Assembly (NCBI RefSeq): GCF_044547355.1
Contig: NZ_JBIUAG010000023.1
Coordinates: 1-64,000 of the forward strand
Reading direction: 5' to 3'
DNA from: Kutzneria sp044547355
GTDB lineage: Bacteria; Actinomycetota; Actinomycetes; Mycobacteriales; Pseudonocardiaceae
DNA length: 64,000 nucleotides
Numbering within the stretch: the stretch's first letter is position 1; each line of letters opens with the position of its first letter. Shown one piece after another: positions 1 to 7,481 of this stretch. The notes under the pieces are model-generated. The model was not told where the DNA came from. It saw nothing but the letters and a program-made list of their open reading frames with translations, and ran no database searches. Position numbers and translations under genes: made by a program.

Positions 1-67
1 GCTCCGCCTGCCTCGATACGCAAGAAGCTTATGCCATCGCCCCCCTCCACACAAAATCCACCCTCCG
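1..67. repeat. Left inverted repeat of HNH element
   Basis: This 67-bp segment is the reverse complement of 1482-1548 with 63 of 67 positions matching by eye. It lies beyond the 3' end of the DUF222/HNH gene, while its partner lies beyond the 5' end, so the two bracket the gene. The window begins inside or at the edge of this repeat, so its true outer limit is not visible. The right-hand copy continues into a hairpin; the left-hand one may do so upstream of the window. Confidence 0.85.
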
Positions 68-191
68 ATTGTCGAAGTGGAAAGTCTGTGTTGCCGACTG
101 CTTTTGCGGGTTGCCGGCTTCGCTTTGTTGGAGGGGGATTTTCGGTCCGCTGTGGAGTTGTCAAAGAACAGGTGCGGCAGGCGGGTCGTGG

Positions 192-1337
192 TCAGTACTG
201 GTGGGGCTGGGTGGTGTAATGCCGACCCTGCGGAGTGACCCAATGCAAGGTCCCGTCCTCGTCGAGGGTGACGGTGTGGTTGCCGTGTTTTAGGTGGTGA
301 TGGTGTTGGCAGTAGCCCTTGAGTTGGTCCGGGTTCGTCTTTCCCTGGGGCCAGGGGATGGTGTGGTCGATTTCTTGGATGGGGTTGATGCAGCCGGGGG
401 CGCAGCAGGTGCCGCCGTCACGGAGTTTGGTGAACTCCCGGCACCGGGCTGGGGGCTTGTAGAGGTGGGTGGCCATCGCGGCGGCCCGCTGGTACTCATC
501 GAGCAGGACCCCGCGCCAGGGGCCGAGCATCGCGAGTTCGCGGGCGGAGTCGGCGCTGATGGGGCCGTAGCCGTCGAGCAGGCCCGGGTCCTCGGTAAGG
601 CCCATGAGGGTTTCCATCGAGAGGGTGACGTGGACCTGGACTTTGCGGTCGATGCCGTAGCCCAGGAACCGGTCCAGGAACGCGTCGACCCGCTTCTGGT
701 CGGTGGTGCGGCAGTCCTTGCACAGGGCGCGGGCGTCAGCGGTGGCGATGTCGTAGCACTGCCGGGCGTCGATCGCGGACATGCGGATGCGGAGTTCGGC
801 CATGCCGTTGGGCAGGGGGTAGAACTCGATCCGGCGTTCCTTGTCGCGGGCCTTCTGGCGGCGCTGCTCGTAGCCGAGAGGGTCGGCCTCGGCGACCAGC
901 TTGGTGGTGCGGCGCGCGAGTTGGGTGCGGGTGAGCTCGGCGGCGACCTCGACCAGTTGGTCTTCGATCTGGGGGATCGTGGCGGGGTCGAGGTGGATCA
1001 CCCGCTCGTCGACGGTCTCCAGGCGGCGTAGGTCGATCTCGCCGCGTCGCAGCTGCTCACACAGCCGAGGCAGCCGGTCTAGGACTTCGGCGCGTTCCTG
1101 TTGGCGGAACAGGGACTGTTCGGACTCGTGGGTGGCCATGGACATCTCGGCCAGGTCGTCGAAATTCCGGAGAATGCACAGCCGAGCGTGGTCGGCAACC
1201 GCCGTGATCTTGCGGGCCATGACGAATGCGGTGACTTGTTGCTCGGGTGTGAGGGTGGAGAGATCCGCGCCGAGGAGCAGGTCCAGCATCGCTCCCGAAG
1301 GCTCAGCGGACTCCAGCTCTCGGGTGATTTCTGACAT
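192..1337 (-). CDS. DUF222 / HNH endonuclease domain protein (13E12-type)
   Basis: A 381-residue protein with a helical DUF222 region in roughly residues 1-290 and a C-terminal HNH nuclease domain. Visible HNH residues are Cys311/312 and Cys316, Asp324-His325, Asn335, Cys343 and the His345-348 cluster, so the metal site looks intact. The family is a multicopy actinobacterial group of suspected mobile or selfish nucleases; the DNA target is unknown. ATG 1337 is preceded by TATCGT (1344-1349) at 6 nt, the leaderless promoter pattern seen repeatedly in this window. The gene is isolated and lies between inverted repeats. Family assignment is firm; biological role is inference. Confidence 0.9.
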   Translation of the reverse strand: MSEITRELESAEPSGAMLDLLLGADLSTLTPEQQVTAFVMARKITAVADHARLCILRNFDDLAEMSMATHESEQSLFRQQERAEVLDRLPRLCEQLRRGEIDLRRLETVDERVIHLDPATIPQIEDQLVEVAAELTRTQLARRTTKLVAEADPLGYEQRRQKARDKERRIEFYPLPNGMAELRIRMSAIDARQCYDIATADARALCKDCRTTDQKRVDAFLDRFLGYGIDRKVQVHVTLSMETLMGLTEDPGLLDGYGPISADSARELAMLGPWRGVLLDEYQRAAAMATHLYKPPARCREFTKLRDGGTCCAPGCINPIQEIDHTIPWPQGKTNPDQLKGYCQHHHHLKHGNHTVTLDEDGTLHWVTPQGRHYTTQPHQY

Positions 1338-1481
1338 ACCCCAACGATACCCCTATTGAAGATCCAAATCGAACCACTAACGAGTGAACCTGTGTTTCAT
1401 GCATAATCGTGACGACGCCACAAACAGCATCACGACCCCGCCCACAGCACCACGGCGACAATCATCTACACCTTCACGCTC

Positions 1482-1606
1482 CGGAGGGTGGATTTTACGC
1501 GGAGGGGGGCGATGGCATAAGCTTTTTGCGTATCGAGGCAGGCGGAGCCTGCCCGATAGCGCCTTGATACGCCATCGCCCAGAGGTCTCCGCGCAAAATC
1601 CACCCG
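1482..1606. repeat. Right inverted repeat extending into a long imperfect hairpin
   Basis: Positions 1482-1548 repeat 1-67 in inverted orientation. In addition, 1486-1538 pairs imperfectly with 1561-1604 (GGGTGGATTTT... against ...AAAATCCACCC, and GCGATGGC against GCCATCGC), giving a stem of roughly 45 bp with small internal loops. The structure could be a terminator or a remnant palindromic element. It lies upstream of the HNH gene and downstream of dapD, both of which are on the minus strand. Confidence 0.7.
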
Positions 1607-1663
1607 GAGTAGCTAACCAAAAAGGCCCATCACCCAGTCAGGCAGCGGCCCCCGGCCTCTCAA

Positions 1664-1818
1664 TGCAAATCCCACGCCCCGGCAACCGCGCGGCGCGGGC
1701 ACCCGAAGCACAACCACACCCACCCGGGAACACGGCTACGCCAGCCCCCCTCGAACCTCGCGCCAACCCCGATGCGAACCCCACTCCCCGGCAACCGCGC
1801 GGGGCAAGCATCCGAACC
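1664..1818. repeat. Diverged direct repeat, two ~46-bp copies
   Basis: Copies at 1664-1709 and 1773-1818 align over about 46 bp with around nine differences and an identical core CCCCGGCAACCGCGCGG. They lie in the non-coding region downstream of dapD. No function is suggested. Confidence 0.5.
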
Positions 1819-1966
1819 CCAGCCCAAACCAGCCCCCGCCCAACCCTAGGGGGGCGACCCCGCTGCCAGTCTACCCGAGCCAAGCCCCGGATGATCTTGG
1901 TTGAGGTTGGCTGTGGATAACCGGAGCGGGCTGTGGACAACGGGACCGGAGACGTCCCCGGCCTGG

Positions 1967-2884
1967 TCAGTTGGCGTGCAGCGCCGCGTTGAGTTCGATG
2001 CCCTGGCCCTGGCGGGGACGGACCTCGACGACGCCGGTGGCGGAGTTGCGGAGGAACAGCAGTCCGGACTGGCCGGAGAGCTCGAGGGCCTTGACGACGG
2101 AGCCGGAGGGCAGGGTGACCTTGGTGCCGGCGGTGACGTAGAGGCCGGCCTCGACGACGCAGTCGTCGCCCAGCGCGATGCCGATGCCGGCGTTGGCGCC
2201 GATGAGGCAGCGCTCGCCGAGGCTGATGACCTCCTTGCCACCCCCGGAGAGGGTGCCCATGATCGAGGAGCCGCCGCCGACGTCGGAGCCGTCGCCGACG
2301 ACGACGCCGGCGGAGATGCGGCCCTCGACCATGGAGGTGCCGAGGGTGCCGGCGTTGAAGTTGACGAAGCCCTCGTGCATGACGGTGGTGCCCTCGGCGA
2401 GGTGGGCGCCGAGGCGAACCCGGTCGGCGTCGGCGATGCGGACACCGGTGGGGAGCACGTAGTCGACCATGCGCGGGAACTTGTCGACGCCGTAGACGGT
2501 GACGGGCCCGCGGGCGCGCAGGCGGAGGCGGGTGGCCTCGAAGTCGGCGACCGCGCACGGGCCGAAGTTGGTCCACACGACGTTGGCGAGCTTGCCGAAG
2601 ATGCCGTCGAGGCTGAGGCCGTGCGGCCGGACCAGCCGGGAGGAGAGCAGGTGCAGCCGCAGGTAGACGTCGTGGGTGTCGACCGGCGCGGCGGACAGGT
2701 CCTCGATCACGGTCTCGACCTGCACGAGCGTGACGCCACGGGCCTTGTCCTCGCCGAGCAGGTCGGCGAAGTCGGGCTTGTCGGCGGCGGGCGAGTCGAG
2801 GGTCGGCGACGGGTACCAGGTGTCCAGGACGGTTCCGTCGGCGGCGATGGTGGCGAGGCCGGTGCCGTAAGCGCTGGTGGTCAC
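1967..2884 (-). CDS. dapD: 2,3,4,5-tetrahydropyridine-2,6-dicarboxylate N-succinyltransferase
   Basis: Succinyl-CoA-dependent acylation of tetrahydrodipicolinate in the succinylase branch of lysine/meso-diaminopimelate synthesis (cytoplasm). The 305-residue protein has the actinobacterial DapD layout: an alpha/beta N-terminal part and a left-handed beta-helix of hexapeptide repeats from about residue 140 to 270 (for example VRIADADRVRLGAHL and CLIGANAGIGIALGD). It is divergent from dapE, which removes the succinyl group two steps later. The GTG start has TACCGT (2891-2896) 6 nt upstream and no Shine-Dalgarno, so the mRNA is probably leaderless. Confidence 0.95.
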   Translation of the reverse strand: MTTSAYGTGLATIAADGTVLDTWYPSPTLDSPAADKPDFADLLGEDKARGVTLVQVETVIEDLSAAPVDTHDVYLRLHLLSSRLVRPHGLSLDGIFGKLANVVWTNFGPCAVADFEATRLRLRARGPVTVYGVDKFPRMVDYVLPTGVRIADADRVRLGAHLAEGTTVMHEGFVNFNAGTLGTSMVEGRISAGVVVGDGSDVGGGSSIMGTLSGGGKEVISLGERCLIGANAGIGIALGDDCVVEAGLYVTAGTKVTLPSGSVVKALELSGQSGLLFLRNSATGVVEVRPRQGQGIELNAALHAN

Positions 2885-2890
2885 GGCACA

Positions 2891-2900
2891 ACGGTAACGT
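2891..2900. promoter_or_regulatory. Overlapping divergent -10 boxes of dapD and dapE
   Basis: TACCGT on the minus strand (2891-2896) lies 6 nt before the dapD GTG, and TAACGT on the plus strand (2895-2900) lies 7 nt before the dapE GTG at 2908. The boxes share two base pairs, so both promoters cannot be open at once. No good -35 is visible on either side. Confidence 0.55.
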
Positions 2901-2907
2901 GCCGGAG

Positions 2908-3996
2908 GTGACGACCACCCTGGACCTGACCGCCGATCCCGTCGAACTGACCGCCGCGCTGGTGGACGTGCCGAGCGTCTCCGGAGACGAGGAAGCGCTG
3001 GCCGCGGCGGTGCACGCGGCGCTGGCGGCGCAGGCCCCGCACCTGGAGTTGGCGGTGTCCGGGAACACAGTGCTGGCGCGCACGAACCTGGGCCGGCCGT
3101 CCCGGGTGGTGCTGGCCGGCCACCTCGACACCGTGCCGATCAACGACAACCTGCCGCTGCGCCGCACCGGCTCGGGTGACGATCTGGTGCTGCACGGCTG
3201 CGGCACGGTGGACATGAAGGGCGGCGACGCGGTCTTCCTGCACCTGGCCGCGACGATCGCCGAGCCGGTGCACGACCTGACGTTCGTCTTCTACGACTGC
3301 GAGGAGATCGAGGCGGCTCGCAACGGCCTGGGCCGCATCGAGTGGGAGTTGCCGGAGTGGCTGCGCGGCGACCTGGCCATCGTGGGTGAGCCGTCCAACG
3401 GCGTGATCGAGGCCGGCTGCCAGGGCACGCTGCGGATCGAGTTGCGCACCAAGGGAATCCGTGCGCACACGGCCCGCGCCTGGATGGGCGAGAACGCCAT
3501 CCACGCCATGGCCGGCGCGTTGCACAAGCTCGACCAGTACGAGCCGCGGCAGGTGGAGATCGACGGCTGCCACTACCGCGAGGGCCTACAGGCGGTGAAG
3601 ATCACCGGCGGGGTCGCCGGCAACGTGGTGCCGGACGAGTGCGTGCTGACGATCAACCACCGGTTCGCCCCGGACCGCACGGCCGAGCAGGCGCTGGACC
3701 ACCTGGGCGTCCTGTTCGAGGGCTTCGACCTGACGTTGGTCGACGCGGCCGAGGGGGCGCTGCCCGGCCTGTCCGCGCCGACCGCCCGGGAGCTGGTCGA
3801 GGCGGCCGGCGGCACGCCGGTGGCCAAGCTGGGCTGGACCGATGTGGCCCGCTTCGCGGCGCTGGGCATCCCGGCGGTGAACTTCGGCCCCGGCGACCCG
3901 ACGCTGGCCCACACCCAGCAGGAAAATGTGGCCGCAGCACAGATCACGCACTGCACGACGGTGTTGCGCACCTTCCTGAGTAGGGTTTCCCGATGA
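2908..3996 (+). CDS. dapE: Succinyl-diaminopimelate desuccinylase
   Basis: M20-family zinc hydrolase converting N-succinyl-LL-diaminopimelate to LL-diaminopimelate. Metal-site motifs are visible: LAGHLDTVP (His), GTVDMKGG (Asp), DCEEIEA (Glu-Glu), VGEPSNG (Glu) and a C-terminal LAHTQQE His, with the lid domain between. The start at GTG 2908 (362 residues) is preferred over GTG 2899 because the -10 box TAACGT ends at 2900, inside the longer version, and because mycobacterial DapE begins at the equivalent of LDLTADP. Its stop overlaps the next start by 4 bp (ATGA), so the two are co-transcribed. Confidence 0.93.
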   Translation: MTTTLDLTADPVELTAALVDVPSVSGDEEALAAAVHAALAAQAPHLELAVSGNTVLARTNLGRPSRVVLAGHLDTVPINDNLPLRRTGSGDDLVLHGCGTVDMKGGDAVFLHLAATIAEPVHDLTFVFYDCEEIEAARNGLGRIEWELPEWLRGDLAIVGEPSNGVIEAGCQGTLRIELRTKGIRAHTARAWMGENAIHAMAGALHKLDQYEPRQVEIDGCHYREGLQAVKITGGVAGNVVPDECVLTINHRFAPDRTAEQALDHLGVLFEGFDLTLVDAAEGALPGLSAPTARELVEAAGGTPVAKLGWTDVARFAALGIPAVNFGPGDPTLAHTQQENVAAAQITHCTTVLRTFLSRVSR

Positions 3997-4757
3997 ACGA
4001 GAACCAGGAGCAGCCGCCACGGGAGCGGCAGCGCGGTCCGGTGACGCTGCGCCGGGACCGCTCCAGCGAGTCCACCACCACCGACCAGCGCCTGCTGGAC
4101 GCCCGCGGCCCGTCCGACTGGGTGCACACCGACCCGTGGCGGGTCATGCGCATCCAGGCCGAGTTCGTGGAGGGCTTCGGCGCGCTGGCCGAGCTGCCCA
4201 AGGCGGTCACCGTGTTCGGCTCGGCCCGCACCAAGCCCGACCACCCCGAGTACGAGATCGGCCGCAAGCTGGGCGGCGCGCTGGCCGAGGCCGGCTTCGC
4301 GGTGATCACCGGCGGCGGCCCGGGCTCGATGGAGGCGGTCAACCGCGGCGCGTCGGAGGCCGGCGGCTACTCGGTCGGGCTGGGCATCGAGCTGCCGTTC
4401 GAGCAGGGCCTGAACCCGTGGGTCGACCTCGGCGTCAACTTCCGCTACTTCTTCGCCCGCAAGACCATGTTCATCAAGTACGCCCAGGCCTTCATCTGCC
4501 TGCCCGGCGGCTTCGGCACGCTCGACGAGCTGTTCGAGGCGCTGACCCTGGTGCAGACCAAGAAGGTCACCAAGTTCCCGGTCGTCCTGTTCGGACGGTC
4601 CTACTGGCAGGGCCTCTACGACTGGCTACACGATTCGGTGGAAGCCGGCGGCAAGATCGGGGCCAAGGACATGCGGCTGCTACATCTTACGGACGACATC
4701 GACGACGCCGTCCGCGTGGTCCAGGACGCCTATCGGGCGTGGGAGCAGGTGCACTGA
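3993..4757 (+). CDS. LOG-family protein, TIGR00730 (nucleoside 5'-monophosphate phosphoribohydrolase type)
   Basis: A 254-residue Rossmann-fold protein of the Lonely Guy family, whose members cleave cytokinin riboside monophosphates to free base and ribose 5-phosphate; in bacteria the physiological substrate is often unclear. The diagnostic PGGFGTLDE motif and the upstream ARK arginine/lysine segment (FRYFFARKTMF) are present, as is the GGGPGSMEA phosphate loop. An N-terminal extension of about 50 residues precedes the core, as in mycobacterial Rv1205-type proteins. It overlaps dapE by 4 bp. Family certain, substrate inferred. Confidence 0.92.
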   Translation: MNENQEQPPRERQRGPVTLRRDRSSESTTTDQRLLDARGPSDWVHTDPWRVMRIQAEFVEGFGALAELPKAVTVFGSARTKPDHPEYEIGRKLGGALAEAGFAVITGGGPGSMEAVNRGASEAGGYSVGLGIELPFEQGLNPWVDLGVNFRYFFARKTMFIKYAQAFICLPGGFGTLDELFEALTLVQTKKVTKFPVVLFGRSYWQGLYDWLHDSVEAGGKIGAKDMRLLHLTDDIDDAVRVVQDAYRAWEQVH

Positions 4758-4839
4758 TTCCCGACTTTCGGACCTGACGGTCGGCGCGGGGCACCCCCTT
4801 GAATGGGGCGGAGTCGCTCCGCTGGTCAGGAGGAGAGTC

Positions 4840-6081
4840 ATGGGCCGAGGATCGGTCAAGTCCGCGGGTGTGCTGGTGGTCGGGGCCGCGTTGGCGCTGG
4901 GCGGCGTCGCCGCCGCGCCCGCCGTCGCGGCGCCCGCCCCCGATCACGTGACGTCGCGCCACCACACGTTCAGCTCGGCGGCGGCGTCCTTCGTCGGCGC
5001 CGACAGCGTGACGCAGAAGGTGCAGCGGCTGGAGACGGCGCTGGCGGCGCTGCCCCGGCTGGCCACCGCGTATGACGTGAAACCGTTGTGGGACAAGGGG
5101 AACAACGGGGCCGGCATTACCGTGGCCACGCTGGTCTCCTTCGGTGACAAGGACATCAAGTCGGTCATCGACTCCTACGACCAGCGCAACGGGCTGCCCG
5201 CGGCCGACGTGCAGATCCTGGAGCCGGTCGGCCATGTGCCCGGCTGCCACGACGCCGGCGTGGACACCGCCACCTGCCAGAGCTGGGGCGGCGAGACCGA
5301 CCTGGACGTGGAGATGATCCACACCCTTGCCCCGGGCGCGAAGATCGTCGTGATCGCCACGCCGGTGGCCGAGACCGAGGGCATCGACGGCCTGCCCGAG
5401 ATGATGCGGGCGGTGGACTACGCCACCGCCAACAAGTCGGCCGACATCATCTCCATGAGTTTCGGCACGGCCGAGGACAACTTCGACTCCAACGCCCAGA
5501 TCACCGGGCTGGACCCGGCGTTGCAGCGGGCCAGCGCGGCCGGCATCACCTTCACCGCCTCCTCGGGCGACTCCGGCGCCACCAACCACAAGAAGGCCGG
5601 CGGCTACTTCAGCACCCGGACCGCCAGCTGGCCGGCCTCCGACCCGAACGTGACCGCGGTCGGCGGCACGAACTCGGTGAGCGGCAAGCCGAACACCACG
5701 CTGTGGCCGGACTCCGGCGGCGGCCTGTCCAAGGTGTACAACCGGCCGGCCTGGCAGGACAGCGTCTCGACGATCACCAAGAGCACCAAGCGGTCCTTCC
5801 CCGACATCACCATGGAGGGCACCAGCGGCACCTCCGAGTCCTCGCCGCTGTTCGCCGCCGTGCTGGCGCTGGCCGCGCAGGCCAAGGGCGGCCGGCTGGG
5901 CCAGGTCAACCCGGCGCTCTACAGCGGCAAGCTGGCCGGCATCGTCGACGTGACCTCCGGCAACAACTCCTTCAACGGGGTCACCGGCTACGCCGCCGGC
6001 AAGGGCTTCGACATCGTCTCCGGCTGGGGCACCATCGACGCCGCCAAGTTCGTCCCGTCCCTCGTGGCGGCGCTTCGCTGA
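4840..6081 (+). CDS. Secreted S53 (sedolisin-type) serine-carboxyl peptidase, copy 1
   Basis: A 413-residue exported peptidase with a signal peptide (residues 1-28, ending AVAAPAPD). Sedolisin catalytic residues are in place: Glu152 and Asp156 in GETDLD, oxyanion Asp244 in SSGDSGA, and Ser332 in GTSESSP. The C-terminus GFDIVSGWGT matches the family's calcium-binding region. The large activation prodomain typical of kumamolisins (about 150-200 residues) is missing: only some 50 residues (HHTFSSAAASFVGAD...) separate signal peptide and catalytic domain. A strong AGGAGGAG ribosome site precedes ATG 4840. It is a tandem duplicate of the next gene. Confidence 0.92.
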   Translation: MGRGSVKSAGVLVVGAALALGGVAAAPAVAAPAPDHVTSRHHTFSSAAASFVGADSVTQKVQRLETALAALPRLATAYDVKPLWDKGNNGAGITVATLVSFGDKDIKSVIDSYDQRNGLPAADVQILEPVGHVPGCHDAGVDTATCQSWGGETDLDVEMIHTLAPGAKIVVIATPVAETEGIDGLPEMMRAVDYATANKSADIISMSFGTAEDNFDSNAQITGLDPALQRASAAGITFTASSGDSGATNHKKAGGYFSTRTASWPASDPNVTAVGGTNSVSGKPNTTLWPDSGGGLSKVYNRPAWQDSVSTITKSTKRSFPDITMEGTSGTSESSPLFAAVLALAAQAKGGRLGQVNPALYSGKLAGIVDVTSGNNSFNGVTGYAAGKGFDIVSGWGTIDAAKFVPSLVAALR

Positions 6082-6098
6082 CCGTAACAACCAAGCTT

Positions 6099-6143
6099 GG
6101 AAGGCGGCATTCCTCCACTCGGGGTGGAGGAATGCCGCCTTCC
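6099..6143. terminator. Perfect 20-bp hairpin between the sedolisin genes (palindrome family C)
   Basis: Arms 6099-6118 and 6124-6143 pair without mismatch around a 5-nt loop. The sequence core (GGAAGG.GGC..TTCCTCCAC) matches palindromes at 44264-44318 and 63507-63559, so it is a diverged member of a repeat family that here sits at a gene end. It would end or weaken transcription before the second peptidase, although no T-run follows. Confidence 0.8.
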
Positions 6144-6172
6144 GCACGTAAAAATGGTGACTAGGAGTGATG

Positions 6173-7438
6173 ATGAGCGGTAGAGGTTGGGCAGGGGTCG
6201 TGGTGGGGGCGGCGTTAGCCGCGACGGCGGTGGCGGCGGTGCCGGCGGCGGCGAGTCCGCAGCCGCGGGCGGCGCAGCAGTCGCACCACGCGTTCAGCGC
6301 GGCGGCGGCCTCGTTCGTCGGGGCGACGACGGTGGAGCAGAAGGTGCAGCGCCTGGAGGCGGCGACGGCCTCGCTGCCGCGGCTGGCCAAGGCCTACAAC
6401 ACGCCGGCGCTGTGGAACCAGGGCCTGACCGGCGCGGGATCGACCGTGGCCACGCTGGTGTCCTACGGCGACGCCGACATCAAGGCCGTGATCGACGCCT
6501 ACGACCAGCGCAACGGCCTGCCGCCGGCCGACATCTCGGTGATCGCGCCGTCCGGCCCGGTGCCGGGCTGCGCCGACCCGGGCGTGGACACCGCGACCTG
6601 CCAGTCCTGGGGCGGCGAGACCGACCTGGACGTGGAGATGATCCACACCATGGCCCCGGCCGCGCACATCGTGATCGCGGCGACGCCGGTGGCCGAGACC
6701 CAGGGCTTCACCGGCCTGCCGGAGATGATGGCCGCGGTCGACTACATGACCAAGCACCGCATCGCCGACGTCATCTCGATGAGCTTCGGCACGGCCGAGG
6801 ACACCTTCCCGTCGCTGGACTCGGTGAAGAGCCTGGACCCGGCGTTCGAGCGGGCCAGCAAGGCCGGCGTCACGCTGGTCGCCTCCTCCGGCGACTACGG
6901 CGCCACCAACCCGGTGCTGACCGGCCCGGGCACCTTCCCCTACCGGGCGGCCAGCTGGCCGGCGTCGGACCCGAACGTCACCGCGCTGGGCGGCACCGTG
7001 CTCTCCTTGGACGCCAACGGAAACCGCACCGCGCCGGACGTGCTGTGGCGGCCGTCGGGCGGCGGCGTGTCCAAGACCTACGCCCGGCCGAGCTGGCAGA
7101 ACTCGGTGAAGGGCAGCACCGGCAGCAAGTTCCGCTCGTTCCCGGACATCACCATGGAGGGCATCTACGGCACCTCCGAGTCCTCGCCGCTGTTCGCCGG
7201 CGTGCTGGCGCTGGCCGTGCAGGCCAAGGGCGGCCGGCTGGGCCAGATCAACCCGGCGCTGTACGGCAAGCTCGGTCCCAAGGCCGACAAGTCCGGCATC
7301 GTCGACGTGACCAGCGGTGACAACAGCTACGGCGCGGTCACCGGCTACACCGCCGGCCCGGGCTTCGACATCGTGTCCGGCTGGGGCACGCTCGACGCGT
7401 CGAAGTTCGTGCCGGCGCTGGTGAAGGCGCTGAAGTAG
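6173..7438 (+). CDS. Secreted S53 (sedolisin-type) serine-carboxyl peptidase, copy 2
   Basis: A 421-residue paralogue of the preceding gene with the same compact layout: signal peptide to about residue 28, a short 50-residue spacer, then the catalytic domain. Catalytic residues are Glu149, Asp153, Asp241 (SSGDYGA) and Ser335 (GTSESSP). ATG 6173 is chosen because AGGAG (6163-6167) lies 5 nt before it; GTG 6167 and ATG 6170 are also in frame but too close to that site. As in copy 1, no full inhibitory prodomain is present. Probably nutrient-scavenging at acidic pH, by family analogy. Confidence 0.92.
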   Translation: MSGRGWAGVVVGAALAATAVAAVPAAASPQPRAAQQSHHAFSAAAASFVGATTVEQKVQRLEAATASLPRLAKAYNTPALWNQGLTGAGSTVATLVSYGDADIKAVIDAYDQRNGLPPADISVIAPSGPVPGCADPGVDTATCQSWGGETDLDVEMIHTMAPAAHIVIAATPVAETQGFTGLPEMMAAVDYMTKHRIADVISMSFGTAEDTFPSLDSVKSLDPAFERASKAGVTLVASSGDYGATNPVLTGPGTFPYRAASWPASDPNVTALGGTVLSLDANGNRTAPDVLWRPSGGGVSKTYARPSWQNSVKGSTGSKFRSFPDITMEGIYGTSESSPLFAGVLALAVQAKGGRLGQINPALYGKLGPKADKSGIVDVTSGDNSYGAVTGYTAGPGFDIVSGWGTLDASKFVPALVKALK

Positions 7439-7442
7439 TGGA

Positions 7443-7476
7443 AAGGCGGGGGCTCCCGCGCCGGGGCCCCCGCCTT
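7443..7476. terminator. Bidirectional terminator between convergent genes
   Basis: An 11-bp perfect stem (AAGGCGGGGGC at 7443-7453 with 7466-7476) lies in the 43-bp gap between the convergent sedolisin and hydrolase genes. Confidence 0.75.
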
Positions 7477-7481
7477 CCAGC

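Larger units (their letters stand above)
1..1548. mobile_element. Putative HNH element bounded by 67-bp inverted repeats
   Basis: A single DUF222/HNH gene sits between near-perfect 67-bp inverted repeats (1-67 and 1482-1548). DUF222-HNH proteins are the 13E12-type family, present in many copies in actinobacterial genomes and widely suspected to be mobile. The arrangement suggests a unit that moves, or recombines, together with its flanking repeats. No transposase is present, target-site duplications cannot be checked because the left edge is the window edge, and the repeats could also be ordinary intergenic palindromes that happen to flank the gene. Confidence 0.45.
1338..1966. other. Non-coding stretch between HNH gene and dapD
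   Basis: About 630 bp without a convincing gene. It holds the putative -10 of the HNH gene (1344-1349), the right inverted repeat and hairpin (1482-1606), and a diverged direct repeat of about 46 bp (1664-1709 and 1773-1818, period 109 bp) sharing the core CCCCGGCAACCGCGCGG. Overlapping open frames here have no recognisable protein features, and one antisense frame merely runs through dapD. Confidence 0.6.

Noticed and set aside
1638..3215. Long minus-strand open frame (525 residues) across dapD and dapE
   Set aside because: Low-complexity Arg/Pro/Gly translation in the wrong frame of dapD; typical of very high GC DNA.
4687..6390. 567-residue minus-strand frame under the first sedolisin gene
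   Set aside because: Antisense shadow with Gly/His/Arg-rich composition and no motif, while the plus strand encodes an intact peptidase.
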